From Acidovorax sp. A79 (GTDB lineage: Bacteria > Pseudomonadota > Gammaproteobacteria > Burkholderiales > Burkholderiaceae_C), in the NCBI RefSeq assembly GCF_041154505.1, contig NZ_AP028672.1, positions 1,935,001 to 1,999,000 of the forward strand: a stretch of 64,000 nucleotides of DNA. The letters run 5' to 3'. Made by a program: the position numbers and the translations under genes. Shown here piece by piece: positions 1 through 8,507 of this stretch. The notes beneath the pieces were generated by a model, which saw only the letters and a list, made by a program, of their open reading frames with translations, was not told the origin of the DNA and searched no databases. How positions within the stretch are numbered: position 1 is the first letter of the stretch; every line of letters starts with the position of its first letter.

Positions 1-864
1 GCGTTGTGGAAGGACCCGAACGGCCTGACCGATGACGAGCGCCGCATCATCAAGCGCAATCTCGGCTTCTTCGTGACCGCCGACTCGCTGGCCGCCAACA
101 ACATCGTGCTGGGCACCTACCGCCACATCACGGCGCCCGAGTGCCGCCAGTTCCTGCTGCGCCAGGCCTTTGAAGAAGCCATCCACACGCACGCCTACCA
201 GTACATCGTGGAGTCGCTCGGACTGGACGAGTCCGAGATCTTCAACGCCTACAACGAAGTCCAGTCGATCCGTGACAAGGACCAGTTCCTGATCCCTTTC
301 ATCGAAGCGATCATGGACCCCAACTTCCACACCGGCACCCCCGAAAACGACCAGACGCTGCTCAAGTCGCTGATCGTTTTCGCCTGCCTGATGGAAGGCC
401 TGTTCTTCTATGTCGGCTTCACGCAGATCCTGGCGCTGGGCCGGCAAAACAAGATGACCGGCGCTGCCGAGCAATACCAGTACATCCTGCGCGACGAGTC
501 GATGCACTGCAACTTCGGCATCGACCTGATCAACCAGCTCAAGCTCGAGAACCCGCACCTCTGGACCGCCGAATTCAAGGCCGAGATCAAGGCGCTGTTC
601 CTCAAGGCGGTCGAGCTGGAATACCGCTACGCCGAAGACACCATGCCCCGCGGCGTGCTGGGCATGAACGCGTCCATGTTCAAGGGCTACCTGCGCTACA
701 TCGCCAATCGCCGTGCCACGCAGATCGGACTGGAAACGCTGTTCCCCAACGAAGAGAACCCGTTCCCGTGGATGAGCGAGATGATTGACCTCAAGAAGGA
801 ACGCAACTTCTTCGAGACCCGGGTTATTGAATACCAGTCCGGTGGTGCGCTGTCCTGGGACTAG
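1..864 (+). CDS. nrdB: Ribonucleoside-diphosphate reductase, beta subunit (5' end outside window)
   Basis: Class Ia ribonucleotide reductase small subunit, which houses the diiron-tyrosyl radical cofactor used with NrdA to make deoxyribonucleotides. The frame is open from the first base, so the N-terminus lies upstream of the window. The visible 287 residues contain the ligand/radical block EAIHTHAY (Glu, His and the radical Tyr), the CLMEGLFFY segment with a further Glu, and the [10 protein letters not shown] block with the last Glu and His ligands. The C-terminal tail is intact. It is followed by the histone-like gene, an order I associate with Comamonadaceae. Identification is firm; only the start is missing. 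Confidence 0.95.
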   Translation, partial: ALWKDPNGLTDDERRIIKRNLGFFVTADSLAANNIVLGTYRHITAPECRQFLLRQAFEEAIHTHAYQYIVESLGLDESEIFNAYNEVQSIRDKDQFLIPFIEAIMDPNFHTGTPENDQTLLKSLIVFACLMEGLFFYVGFTQILALGRQNKMTGAAEQYQYILRDESMHCNFGIDLINQLKLENPHLWTAEFKAEIKALFLKAVELEYRYAEDTMPRGVLGMNASMFKGYLRYIANRRATQIGLETLFPNEENPFPWMSEMIDLKKERNFFETRVIEYQSGGALSWD

Positions 865-955
865 CGCCTTTCGCATCACACCACCATGGATTTTTACACC
901 ACGCCCCACACAGACAGCGCCGCAGAGCGTTGCCGTGCGGGGCGTTCCCGTGTTC

Positions 956-1015
956 ATGGCGATGGGGGTTTTCTCCATCGCCATGGATCGCTTCGTGTCC
1001 ACTGCAGACACGAAG
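956..1015 (+). promoter_or_regulatory. Two consecutive perfect hairpins in the leader of the histone-like gene
   Basis: A 10-bp perfect stem (956-965 with 975-984, 9-nt loop) is followed by a 9-bp perfect stem (991-999 with 1007-1015, 7-nt loop). They sit between the nrdB stop and the AAGGAGA ribosome binding site at 1036-1042. Neither is followed by a T-run, so they are not ordinary terminators. They could stabilise the downstream mRNA, or separate expression of the abundant DNA-binding protein from nrdB. The role is inference. Confidence 0.4.
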
Positions 1016-1047
1016 TGCTCTTTGCAAATTGACCCAAGGAGAACATG

Positions 1048-1632
1048 ATGGCAACTGCGAAAAAAACGGCCGCCAAGAAGGCAGCCCCAGCGAAAAAGGC
1101 CGCATCGGCAAAGCCCGTAGCGGCAAAGAAGGCTGCACCGGCCAAGAAAGCCGCTCCCGCCAAGAAGGCAGTAGCAGCGAAGAAGGCTGCACCTGCCAAG
1201 AAGGCAGCAGCACCAGCCAAGAAGGCCGCTCCCGCCAAGAAGGCAGTAGCAGCGAAGAAGGCTGCGCCTGCCAAGAAGGCAGCAGCACCAGCCAAGAAGG
1301 CCGCTCCCGCCAAGAAGGCAGTAGCAGCGAAGAAGGCTGCGCCTGCCAAGAAGGCAGCAGCACCAGCCAAGAAGGCCGCTCCCGCCAAGAAGGCAGTAGC
1401 AGCAAAGAAGGCTGCGCCTGCCAAGAAGGCAGCAGCACCAGCCAAGAAGGCCGCTCCCGCCAAGAAGGCAGCAGCAGCAAAGAAGGCTGCACCCGCCAAG
1501 GCCGCCCCCGCGAAGAAAGCTGCACCGGCCAAGAAGGCCCCCAAGGCGCCTGCCCCCGCGGCCGCTCCTGCAGCACAGACGACCCTGAACCCTCAGGCAG
1601 CCTGGCCCTTCCCTACGGGCAACAAGCCGTAA
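1048..1632 (+). CDS. Lysine/alanine-rich histone-H1-like DNA-binding protein
   Basis: A 194-residue protein almost entirely built from AAPAKK, AVAAKK and AAAPAKK units, like the C-terminal tails of bacterial histone-H1-like (HC1/HC2, AlgP-type) nucleoid proteins. It is strongly basic, predicted disordered, and should bind DNA or other polyanions non-specifically in the cytoplasm. The last ~25 residues (APAAAPAAQTTLNPQAAWPF and following) are non-repetitive. Start choice: two ATGs lie in tandem at 1045 and 1048. The strong AAGGAGA site at 1036-1042 is better spaced for 1048, but 1045 remains possible. The coding DNA contains a 75-bp tandem repeat, so protein length may vary between strains. 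A terminator follows at once. Confidence 0.85.
   Translation: MATAKKTAAKKAAPAKKAASAKPVAAKKAAPAKKAAPAKKAVAAKKAAPAKKAAAPAKKAAPAKKAVAAKKAAPAKKAAAPAKKAAPAKKAVAAKKAAPAKKAAAPAKKAAPAKKAVAAKKAAPAKKAAAPAKKAAPAKKAAAAKKAAPAKAAPAKKAAPAKKAPKAPAPAAAPAAQTTLNPQAAWPFPTGNKP
1168..1467 (+). repeat. 75-bp coding tandem repeat, four full units
   Basis: Unit starts fall at 1168, 1243, 1318 and 1393, exactly 75 bp apart, each beginning with codons for Ala-Val-Ala-Ala-Lys-Lys. A partial, slightly diverged fifth unit follows from 1468. Units differ by only a few bases, which points to recent unequal recombination or slippage. Because 75 is a multiple of three, copy-number change alters length by 25 residues without a frameshift. 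Confidence 0.9.
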
Positions 1633-1652
1633 TCAGCACGTATTACGCGCTC

Positions 1653-1681
1653 AACCCGGTGCCGTTGCACCGGGTTTTTTT
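1653..1681 (+). terminator. Rho-independent terminator after the histone-like gene
   Basis: A perfect 8-bp GC-rich stem (1655-1662 with 1667-1674) with a 4-nt CGTT loop is followed by seven Ts. It is 20 bp past the stop codon of the histone-like gene and on its strand. Confidence 0.9.
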
Positions 1682-1766
1682 ATGCCTGCCGAGACACGCG
1701 CTTCGGGCAAAGCGGCATCTCGAACCGAAGCCGCCCCCACCCGCCTGCCCCGCAGGCACCGCACCC

Positions 1767-2663
1767 TCACGCGGGGGTGAAATCCAGCGTGTAGTTCTGC
1801 GGGCCGCGCTGCGCAATCTTGAGGGCCCCGACCCGGTTGCCCAATTCGGCACAGCGGGCCAACGGCCAGCCCTTTTCCAGGCCGAACAACAGCGCGCCAC
1901 GCCAGGCATCGCCACAACCCGTGGGCTCGACCACGGCGGCCGGCTTCGCGGCCGGCACATGCTCGCGCTCGCCGTCAATCCAGACTTCGCAGCCTTCCGC
2001 AGCCAGGGTCACGACCAGCCCGCGCACGCGCCGGGAGATGTCGGCCAGGCTCCAGCCCGTGCGCTGCGAGAGCATTTTCCCCTCGTAGTCGTTGACCACC
2101 ACCCAGCTGGCAAGATCCACGAAATGCGCAAGCTCCTTGCCGTCGAACATGGGCAGGCCCTGGCCAGGATCGAACACAAAGGGAATATCCGCCGCCTTGA
2201 ATTGCTCTGCATGCTGCAGCATCGCCTCACGCCCGTCGGGTGCGACGATGCCAAGGCGGATGTCTCCGCGCGCGGCAACGCGCGTGATGTGCGCCTGCTG
2301 CATCGCCCCGGGATGGAAAGCCGTGATCTGGTTGTTGTCACGGTCGTTCATGATCATGGCCTGGGCCGTGAAGCTGTCGTCCACTTGCCGCACAAATTCG
2401 GTGCTGATGCCCAGCGTTCGCAGCCGCTGCAAGTAGTCCGCTCCGTCGCTTCCCAATGTCGCCATGGGCAATGGTTCGCCGCCCAGCAGCTTGAGGCTGT
2501 ACGCGATGTTGCCCGCGCACCCCCCGAAATCACGGCGCAACGAAGGCACCAGGAAAGAGACATTCAGGATGTGCAGCTGGTCCGGCAGTATCTGCTCGGC
2601 GAAGCGGCCCTCGAAGGTCATGATGGTGTCGAATGCCAGGGAACCGCAAATAAGGGCAGCCAT
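1767..2663 (-). CDS. PfkB-family carbohydrate/adenosine-type kinase
   Basis: A 298-residue sugar or nucleoside kinase of the ribokinase (PfkB) fold. The N-terminal glycine-rich substrate-binding signature reads GGCAGNIAYSLKLLGG near residue 47. The C-terminal ATP/anion-hole signature reads PTGCGDAWRGALL near residue 248, with the catalytic Asp in GCGDA. Substrate specificity cannot be read from sequence; adenosine-kinase-like members of this size are one possibility. It lies 30 bp downstream of the DUF3426 gene on the same strand and is probably the last gene of the accBC-prmA transcription unit. No clear ribosome binding site precedes the ATG. Confidence 0.85.
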   Translation of the reverse strand: MAALICGSLAFDTIMTFEGRFAEQILPDQLHILNVSFLVPSLRRDFGGCAGNIAYSLKLLGGEPLPMATLGSDGADYLQRLRTLGISTEFVRQVDDSFTAQAMIMNDRDNNQITAFHPGAMQQAHITRVAARGDIRLGIVAPDGREAMLQHAEQFKAADIPFVFDPGQGLPMFDGKELAHFVDLASWVVVNDYEGKMLSQRTGWSLADISRRVRGLVVTLAAEGCEVWIDGEREHVPAAKPAAVVEPTGCGDAWRGALLFGLEKGWPLARCAELGNRVGALKIAQRGPQNYTLDFTPA

Positions 2664-2693
2664 ATCAGAAAAGTAGGTTGGTAGAAATCAGTA

Positions 2694-4133
2694 TCAGGGA
2701 TAGAACGCCAGCAGCCGATAGCCGGCCACACGCGCCCCGCCAGTGGTCACGATCACCGACACCGAGGCGCTCCATTCACCGCGCGCCGGCAGCTCCATCG
2801 GAGCCCCCAGATCGGCCGGCAGCAGGACACGCCGGAGAACGGGCTGGTCCTGCGCGTCCGTCAGGGTCAGCTCCACGGCGGGCATGGCCAGGGGTATCGA
2901 GGCCTTGCTCTTCATGGCCAGGGCCAGCTGATAGCTGTCACCCCGGGCCTTGTTGAAGGAGGAGCTGTCGATGACCACATCCGCAATCTGGCGTTGCGGC
3001 GCAATCTGGCATTGCAACGGAACGCACAACGCCATCAACCATGGCCTTGTGCGCGGATCCATCGCCGCCACGCGGTCACGCTCCTGAATGGCGACCTGCA
3101 GCGCGAGCGCCGCGACCGACAACAACAGCACGAGGGCAAGCCCCACGCGCACCATCGGCTTGCGCCAGAACGCCTTTCGCCGCGCCGCGACGACAAAGCT
3201 GACCTCCTGCCCAGCATCCACTCCCTCGTCTTCGTCGTCATCCAGGTCTGGCGCATCCCGGGGCGAATTGCGCGAGGGCGCCAGCAAGACGGCTGCGGGA
3301 GAACGGTCCTCCACGAGCGCCAAGGCTTCCGGCCCGGGCACCACGGACTCCCGCACAAACTCCACTGGCGGCAGGGGCTCTGCGGTGCCCTCCGGCGCGG
3401 CGGGTGCCACCTCGAAGCCACCGTCATCCTCCGGCGCGGAGGCGGCCGCCGGTTTCACAGGCAACTCGAGCGCTGGATAGCCCATGTCGGTCAGGGCCGC
3501 TGGCGAAACCGGTTCAGGCTCCTCCTCGGGGTCTCGCAACGCGGCGTACGGCAATTCATACCCGCCCGGCACGGACTCAACGGCCACATCCGGCCGTGCG
3601 GCAGGCAAGGGATCCGAGACCACGGCGGCGGGAGGCGGCACCGGAGCCGGTGCCGCGCCATCGGGACTGCCAGGCGACGAAGAATCTTCCGGACGCCACG
3701 CAAATCGCGTCAGGCGCGCCATGCGGGCGTCCTCGCCGTCAGCCACCTCCCCGCTTGCCGCGGCAAGAAAGGCAGGCACCGCCGGCTGAGGGACATCCAG
3801 GACAGGGGTCGCGGGCAATTGCGGAAGCGCGGCCGGCGCGGGCCCGCTTGCCGGCGACACCGCCGGAGACGGTGAAGCAGGCGGTGGAGAGAAAGGCTCG
3901 CCCCATGCGCGCTCGGCATCCGCCCTGCGCGCCACGGGCACCGGCGGCGGACGCACGTCGGTCAAGGACACATCCGGCAAAAGCGCGGGAGGGGCCGCTG
4001 GCAGCAGATGCGCCGACGCATCGAAAACCTCTTTGCATTGGCCGCAGCGCACCCATCCTTCGGAGATGCGCAATTGGTCTGCCACCACCTTGAAGGAGGT
4101 AAGACAGGACGGGCAGCGAGTGATCTGGCTCAT
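2694..4133 (-). CDS. Zinc-ribbon (MJ0042-type) and DUF3426 membrane protein
   Basis: A 479-residue protein of unknown function. Residues 1-40 form a zinc ribbon with two CxxC pairs (CPSC and CGQC), as in the MJ0042 finger-like family. A long Pro/Ala/Glu-rich low-complexity middle follows. One transmembrane helix (VRVGLALVLLLSVAALAL) lies near residue 330, then a ~130-residue conserved C-terminal DUF3426 domain. The topology implies a cytoplasmic zinc ribbon and a periplasmic C-terminal domain. The gene sits directly downstream of prmA, its usual place in Burkholderiales. A TACAAT hexamer at 4143-4148 lies 9 nt upstream of the ATG, so it may also have its own, nearly leaderless, promoter. Confidence 0.85.
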   Translation of the reverse strand: MSQITRCPSCLTSFKVVADQLRISEGWVRCGQCKEVFDASAHLLPAAPPALLPDVSLTDVRPPPVPVARRADAERAWGEPFSPPPASPSPAVSPASGPAPAALPQLPATPVLDVPQPAVPAFLAAASGEVADGEDARMARLTRFAWRPEDSSSPGSPDGAAPAPVPPPAAVVSDPLPAARPDVAVESVPGGYELPYAALRDPEEEPEPVSPAALTDMGYPALELPVKPAAASAPEDDGGFEVAPAAPEGTAEPLPPVEFVRESVVPGPEALALVEDRSPAAVLLAPSRNSPRDAPDLDDDEDEGVDAGQEVSFVVAARRKAFWRKPMVRVGLALVLLLSVAALALQVAIQERDRVAAMDPRTRPWLMALCVPLQCQIAPQRQIADVVIDSSSFNKARGDSYQLALAMKSKASIPLAMPAVELTLTDAQDQPVLRRVLLPADLGAPMELPARGEWSASVSVIVTTGGARVAGYRLLAFYP

Positions 4134-4188
4134 CAGCGATGGATTGTAGATAGCGGCGCACGCAACCCCGCCGAGCGTGTGGCTCTGC

Positions 4189-5103
4189 CTACGCCGCCTC
4201 GTCGCGCCGTGCGGTCATCAGGATCCAGCCGTCCTCCAGGTCGGCCACCTCGAGCCGAACCCAGGGTGCATAGGCTTCTTTCAGCTCATCGGCCTGGCGC
4301 TCCAGGATGCCCGCCAGCACCAGGTGCCCGCCCGGCATCACATGCCCGCACAGGAGGGGCGCGAGCACCCGCAAGGGGGTGGCAAGTATGTTCGCCAGCA
4401 CGGTCTGGTATGCGCCCCGGGCCTTGTCGGGCAAGCCGGCATGCAGCTGCACCTCATTGGCTTGCGCGTTCAGCGCCGTGGATTCCACGGCGGCAGGATC
4501 GATATCCACCGCATCAATGTCCGTGGCGCCAAACTTCGCCGCGCCAATCGCCAGGATGCCGGAGCCGCAGCCATAGTCCAGAACCCGGCCCAGCGGATTG
4601 CCCATGGACGACTCGGTGGCACCGTTGCGGGCAATCCAGCGCAGGCACATGCGTGTCGTGGGATGGGTGCCGGTGCCGAAGGCCAGGCCCGGGTCCAGCC
4701 GGATGCTGCGCTTCGCCTGCGCCGGCAGTTCATGCCAGGTGGGAACGATCCAGAAGTCCGGGGTGATGTCCACGGGTGCGAACTGCGATTGCGTCAGGCG
4801 CACCCAGTCCTGGTCGGCCACCTGGGACACACCCAGGACCTGGCAGCCGGCAAAGAAGTCCTGCACGGCCAGCAGCTGCTGCGCATCGCGCGCAGCCCCT
4901 TCGGAGGGGAAGAGCGCCGTCACCCGGCTGCGCTGCCAGCCATCCTTGGGCGGCGGCATGCCAGGCTCGCCGAACAGGGCCTGTTCGGCATCGGTCTGCG
5001 CATCGGCATCCTCCACCGACACGCTCAGTGCATCCAGTGCATCCAGGGCATCGCTGACCGCTTCGATCCGGTCCTCGGGGCACATCAGGCTCAGCTCAAA
5101 CAT
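4189..5103 (-). CDS. prmA: Ribosomal protein L11 methyltransferase
   Basis: A 304-residue S-adenosylmethionine-dependent enzyme that trimethylates ribosomal protein L11. Visible marks are the family block GLAFGTGTHPTTRMCL, the SAM-binding glycine motif DYGCGSGILAIGAAKFGA, the acidic ribose-binding loop VDIDPAAV, and the post-motif VLANILATPL. Length matches the family (about 290-300). It follows accC, with a terminator-like hairpin in the 79-bp gap, an order common in beta-proteobacteria. Confident call. Confidence 0.96.
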   Translation of the reverse strand: MFELSLMCPEDRIEAVSDALDALDALSVSVEDADAQTDAEQALFGEPGMPPPKDGWQRSRVTALFPSEGAARDAQQLLAVQDFFAGCQVLGVSQVADQDWVRLTQSQFAPVDITPDFWIVPTWHELPAQAKRSIRLDPGLAFGTGTHPTTRMCLRWIARNGATESSMGNPLGRVLDYGCGSGILAIGAAKFGATDIDAVDIDPAAVESTALNAQANEVQLHAGLPDKARGAYQTVLANILATPLRVLAPLLCGHVMPGGHLVLAGILERQADELKEAYAPWVRLEVADLEDGWILMTARRDEAA

Positions 5104-5111
5104 AGGCGCCT

Positions 5112-5156
5112 CTCAGAAAAAATGAAATGCTGGCACCCGTCGCCAGGAGCCAGCAT
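5112..5156 (-). terminator. Terminator/attenuator-like hairpin between accC and prmA
   Basis: On the minus strand an 8-bp perfect stem (5149-5156 with 5127-5134) closes a 14-nt loop. It is followed after a few bases by a T-rich run (six consecutive Ts). It lies within a putative operon, so it would act as a partial terminator that lowers prmA expression relative to accBC, or mark the operon end. Confidence 0.5.
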
Positions 5157-5182
5157 GCGAATGACCGTGCGCAGCCGCAATC

Positions 5183-6532
5183 TCAGCGCTTGTGCTGCGA
5201 CAGCCACTCTTCCAGATAGTGGATGTTGGTGCCGCCGGCCATGAACTTGGCGTCCACCATCAGCTCGCGGTGCAGCGGCACGTTGGTGTTGATGCCTTCG
5301 ATCACGGTCTCGTTCAGCGCCGTGCGCATGCGGGCCAGGGCCTGCTCGCGCGTGTCGCCGTGCACGATGATCTTGCCGATCATCGAGTCGTAGTTGGGCG
5401 GCACGAAGTAGTTGGTGTACGCATGTGAATCCACGCGCACGCCGGGGCCGCCCGGTGGGTGCCAGGTGGTGATGCGCCCGGGCGAGGGGATGAACTTGTA
5501 GGGGTCTTCCGCATTGATCCGGCACTCGATGGCATGGCCCCGGATCTCGATCTGGCGCTGGGTGAACGGCAGCTTCTCGCCCGCGGCGACCATGATCTGC
5601 GTCTTCACGATGTCCACGCCGGTGATCCACTCGGTCACGGGGTGCTCGACCTGCACGCGCGTGTTCATCTCGATGAAGTAGAACTCGCCGTTCTCATACA
5701 GGAACTCGAACGTGCCCGCGCCGCGGTAGCCGATCTTCTTGCAGGCCGCCACGCAGCGCTCGCCGATCTTTTCGATCAGCTTGCGGGGGATGCCGGGTGC
5801 CGGCGCCTCTTCGATGACCTTCTGGTGGCGGCGCTGCATGGAGCAATCGCGCTCGCCCAGGTAGACCGCGTTGCGGTGCTTGTCGGCCAGGATCTGGATC
5901 TCGATGTGGCGCGGGTTCTGGAGGAACTTCTCCATGTACACCGCAGGATTGCCGAAGGCGGCGCCCGCTTCGGCCTTGGTCATCTGCACGGCATTGACCA
6001 GGGCGGCTTCGGTGTGCACCACGCGCATGCCGCGGCCACCGCCGCCGCCGGCGGCCTTGATGATCACGGGGTAGCCCACGGCCTTGGCGATGCGGCGGAT
6101 CTGCACCGGGTCATCGGGCAACTCGCCCTCGGAGCCGGGCACGCAGGGCACGCCCGCGCGGATCATGGCCTGCTTGGCCGAGACCTTGTCGCCCATGATG
6201 CGGATGGACTCGGGCGTGGGGCCGATGAACTGGAACCCACTCTTTTCCACGCGCTCGGCGAAGTCCGCGTTCTCGGACAGGAAGCCGTAGCCGGGGTGGA
6301 TGGCCTCGGCATCGGTCACCTCGGCGGCCGAGATGATGGCGGGCATGTTGAGGTAGGACAGCGGGGACGGGGCGGGGCCGATGCACACCGCTTCTTCCGC
6401 CAGCTTGACGTACTTGGCGTCGCGGTCGGCCTCGGAGTAGACCATCACCGCCTTCACGCCCAGCTCATGGCAGGCGCGCTGGATGCGCAGCGCGATTTCG
6501 CCGCGATTGGCAACAAGAATCTTCTTGAACAT
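5183..6532 (-). CDS. accC: Acetyl-CoA carboxylase, biotin carboxylase subunit
   Basis: A 449-residue ATP-grasp enzyme that carboxylates the biotin on AccB, the first step of fatty-acid synthesis. It has the N-terminal pre-ATP-grasp fold ([18 protein letters not shown]), the glycine-rich ATP loop GGGGRGMR near residue 162, the [14 protein letters not shown] catalytic stretch with metal-binding Glu and Asn, and the biotin-carboxylase C-terminal domain (ECRINAEDP). Length equals E. coli AccC. It starts 7 bp downstream of accB, consistent with one accBC operon. Confidence 0.98.
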   Translation of the reverse strand: MFKKILVANRGEIALRIQRACHELGVKAVMVYSEADRDAKYVKLAEEAVCIGPAPSPLSYLNMPAIISAAEVTDAEAIHPGYGFLSENADFAERVEKSGFQFIGPTPESIRIMGDKVSAKQAMIRAGVPCVPGSEGELPDDPVQIRRIAKAVGYPVIIKAAGGGGGRGMRVVHTEAALVNAVQMTKAEAGAAFGNPAVYMEKFLQNPRHIEIQILADKHRNAVYLGERDCSMQRRHQKVIEEAPAPGIPRKLIEKIGERCVAACKKIGYRGAGTFEFLYENGEFYFIEMNTRVQVEHPVTEWITGVDIVKTQIMVAAGEKLPFTQRQIEIRGHAIECRINAEDPYKFIPSPGRITTWHPPGGPGVRVDSHAYTNYFVPPNYDSMIGKIIVHGDTREQALARMRTALNETVIEGINTNVPLHRELMVDAKFMAGGTNIHYLEEWLSQHKR

Positions 6533-6539
6533 GAGCGCC

Positions 6540-6995
6540 TTATTCGATCACGAACAGCGGCTGTCCGTATTCCACGGCCTGGCCGTTTTCGCCCAGGATG
6601 CGGGTGACCGTGCCCGACTTGTCGGCCTCGATCTCGTTGAGGATCTTCATCGCCTCGATGATGCAGATGGTCTCGCCTTCCTTGACCTGGCTGCCCACTT
6701 CGACAAAAGCCTTCGCGCCGGGGCTGGAGGAGCGGTAGAACGTACCGACCATGGGCGACTTGACGATGTGGCCCGCAGGGGCTGCGGGTGCGGAAGGCGC
6801 AGGCAGCTCGGCCACCTGCGCGGCGGCGGGTGCGGGGGCGGCAGGCGCCTGCACCGGGGCGGGCACATACTGCTGAACCACGCCCCCCACGCTCTTGACG
6901 ATGCGGACTTTGCCCTCGGCCTCCGTGATTTCGAGTTCGGATACGTTCGACTCGGACACGAGATCGATGAGGGTTTTGAGTTTTCGCAGATCCAT
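6540..6995 (-). CDS. accB: Biotin carboxyl carrier protein of acetyl-CoA carboxylase
   Basis: A 151-residue carrier subunit of acetyl-CoA carboxylase. The N-terminal ~35 residues are followed by a flexible Pro/Ala linker (residues 44-75) and the biotinyl/lipoyl domain. That domain carries the biotinylation site EAMKIL, with the target lysine at residue 117. First gene of accBC. The ~150 bp upstream is AT-richer and ends the tlpA-like gene, so accB may have its own promoter there; I could not fix a -35/-10 pair with confidence. Confidence 0.97.
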   Translation of the reverse strand: MDLRKLKTLIDLVSESNVSELEITEAEGKVRIVKSVGGVVQQYVPAPVQAPAAPAPAAAQVAELPAPSAPAAPAGHIVKSPMVGTFYRSSSPGAKAFVEVGSQVKEGETICIIEAMKILNEIEADKSGTVTRILGENGQAVEYGQPLFVIE

Positions 6996-7145
6996 GGGAG
7001 CTCCAACGGCTATAAAACTGAATAGGGCGCGAATTTACTCCAATTTCGGCCTATCACCGTCTTCCACGGGTATTTTTCATGAACTACATCATGCCAATAA
7101 CCCCCGGATATCCCAGCGGAACCGCCAGACGGCCGGTGCGAGGGG

Positions 7146-7730
7146 TCAGCGCAAGGCGGCCCAGCGCTGCAGGTCCTGCGGGGTGATCTGCCCCATTTTA
7201 CGATGCAGGACACGGCCGCTGCCGCCCAGGACCACGGTGAACGGCAAACCTCCCGTGAGATTGCCCAGCGATCTGCCCAGGTCCGTGCCGCCCAGGCCGG
7301 CCAGCCCCACAGGGAATTCCAGCGGGATGCGCTGCAGGAATTTGCGCACGGCGGACGGCTGGTCGATGGCCAATCCAAGAACTTGCCATCCGTTCGCTCC
7401 ATGTTCGCGGTAGAAGGCATTGAGCATGGGAAGCTCCTCCACGCAAGGCGGGCACCACGTCGCCCAGAAGTTCAGCAACAAGGGTTTGCCGGCCAGCGAC
7501 TTGAGCGCCACCGAGCCGCCTTCCGGTTTTTCGAATTCCATGGTCCAGAGCGCTTGCTCGGCCCCCTGCTCCATCGCGTGGGGCTGGAATTTCCACCAGG
7601 CCAGGCCCGCGCCGCCCAGCGCGGCGGCGCCCGCCACACCCGCATAGAGCAGGCGCCTGCGGGAGGCTGCGGGCGCAGTGCCAGGGACGGGGGCCGCAGA
7701 GGCAGGGTGATCGGAAGAAGGTGTCGTCAT
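7146..7730 (-). CDS. TlpA/ResA-like periplasmic thioredoxin-fold protein
   Basis: A 194-residue thiol-disulfide reductase of the TlpA/ResA family. Residues 24-46 (SRRRLLYAGVAGAAALGGAG and following) form an N-terminal signal/anchor with a twin-arginine-like start. The thioredoxin domain follows with the active site FWATWCPPCVEEL (CPPC at 93-96) and the cis-Pro region near FTVVLGG. Such proteins reduce disulfides in exported proteins, often in cytochrome c maturation; the partner here is unknown. Its 5' end overlaps the next upstream minus-strand gene by 4 bp (ATGA-type overlap at 7727-7730), so the two are translationally coupled. Confidence 0.87.
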   Translation of the reverse strand: MTTPSSDHPASAAPVPGTAPAASRRRLLYAGVAGAAALGGAGLAWWKFQPHAMEQGAEQALWTMEFEKPEGGSVALKSLAGKPLLLNFWATWCPPCVEELPMLNAFYREHGANGWQVLGLAIDQPSAVRKFLQRIPLEFPVGLAGLGGTDLGRSLGNLTGGLPFTVVLGGSGRVLHRKMGQITPQDLQRWAALR

Positions 7731-8326
7731 GGGGCTGGGGTTTCCTGGAGCAGGCGCCGTACGGCGGTCATGTCGCCCCGCGGCACACGTCCCTTCGCGT
7801 CCGGGCGCAAGGCGCCGCGCAGGTCGTCAAGGTCATAGATCAGCAGGTGCACCCCGATCATCTCATTGAGTTCGGGGGATTTGCTGCCCAGGCTCAATGC
7901 TTCGACCGACTCGCCATGGAAACCGGTCACCGTGCGCGGTTCATAGTCGACGTGGTGGTCGATCAGGGCTATTTCTGCCGATTTCGGGTCATCGCAGAAC
8001 AATTGCAGATAAATATCGGACAACCGCGTGGCCGTTCCATGCCAGACCGCGCCCGCCAGATGGGGGCGGAAGGCCGCCATGCGCTCCATCCACACCAGGG
8101 CGAGCTGGCGCAGCGCCCGCAACTCGCGCGGCTGGGTGTCGGCACAGAAAAGCTGGATGTACTCCCGCACCGCGGCCTCGACCTGGTCGTTGTCCGGCAG
8201 GGCGGTGCGGGCGGGCAGCCCCATCTGGCGCAGCGCCCGGCGCTTGGCCGGGCCCCATTCAAGCCCTTCCTCCACCACCAGCCGGGCCGTGGTGTGGGCG
8301 ATTTCGTCGCTCAAAGGTGTGTGCAT
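7727..8326 (-). CDS. Conserved protein of unknown function
   Basis: A 199-residue cytoplasmic protein with no signal peptide or membrane segment. I do not recognise a named family. It is charged and mostly helical-looking, with a central stretch around HGTATRLSDIYLQLFCDDPK that could be an active-site region; this is speculation. I chose the ATG at 8326 because residues upstream of it read as random Pro/Gly/Cys-rich sequence. It ends by overlapping the TlpA-like gene and is divergent from mpl, with one copy of the 44-bp element in the shared intergenic region. Confidence 0.65.
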   Translation of the reverse strand: MHTPLSDEIAHTTARLVVEEGLEWGPAKRRALRQMGLPARTALPDNDQVEAAVREYIQLFCADTQPRELRALRQLALVWMERMAAFRPHLAGAVWHGTATRLSDIYLQLFCDDPKSAEIALIDHHVDYEPRTVTGFHGESVEALSLGSKSPELNEMIGVHLLIYDLDDLRGALRPDAKGRVPRGDMTAVRRLLQETPAP

Positions 8327-8427
8327 GGCAGTGGGAAGGCAGCAAGGAACGAAACCGCATTGTGGCCCGAACCGCCCACCAGGACTACGGGTTGACCCTA
8401 GTCCCCACTCCGGCCACACCCGCATTT

Positions 8428-8471
8428 ACTATATTTTTCATAGCTTCTTGCGCTTGCCAGCCAAGCGCTGG
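8428..8471 (+). repeat. 44-bp palindromic element, copy 1
   Basis: Architecture shared with eight other copies: an AT-rich arm pair (xCTA ... TAGC, 17 bp), a 5-nt spacer, GCGCTTG, a 5-nt spacer, CAAGCGC, then TGG. A TTTT tract follows 8 nt later. It is intergenic, upstream of mpl. Confidence 0.85.
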
Positions 8472-8493
8472 AGCCCCGTTTTCTGTTGAACCT

Positions 8494-8499
8494 TAGAAT
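8494..8499 (+). promoter_or_regulatory. Candidate -10 hexamer of mpl (leaderless start)
   Basis: TAGAAT (5 of 6 to the -10 consensus) lies 8 nt before the mpl ATG, with no Shine-Dalgarno sequence in between. Transcription would begin at or next to the start codon. No convincing -35 is seen. Confidence 0.4.
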
Positions 8500-8507
8500 C
8501 TGCGCCC

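Noticed and set aside
5183..5230. GCGCTTG near the accC stop as a possible element copy
   Set aside because: No second GC arm at 5 nt and no AT-rich arm; the bases simply encode the accC C-terminus.
5459..6607. Long open frame antisense to accC
   Set aside because: A composition artefact: low-complexity Asp/Leu/Gly/His sequence, no start signal, opposite to a firmly identified gene.
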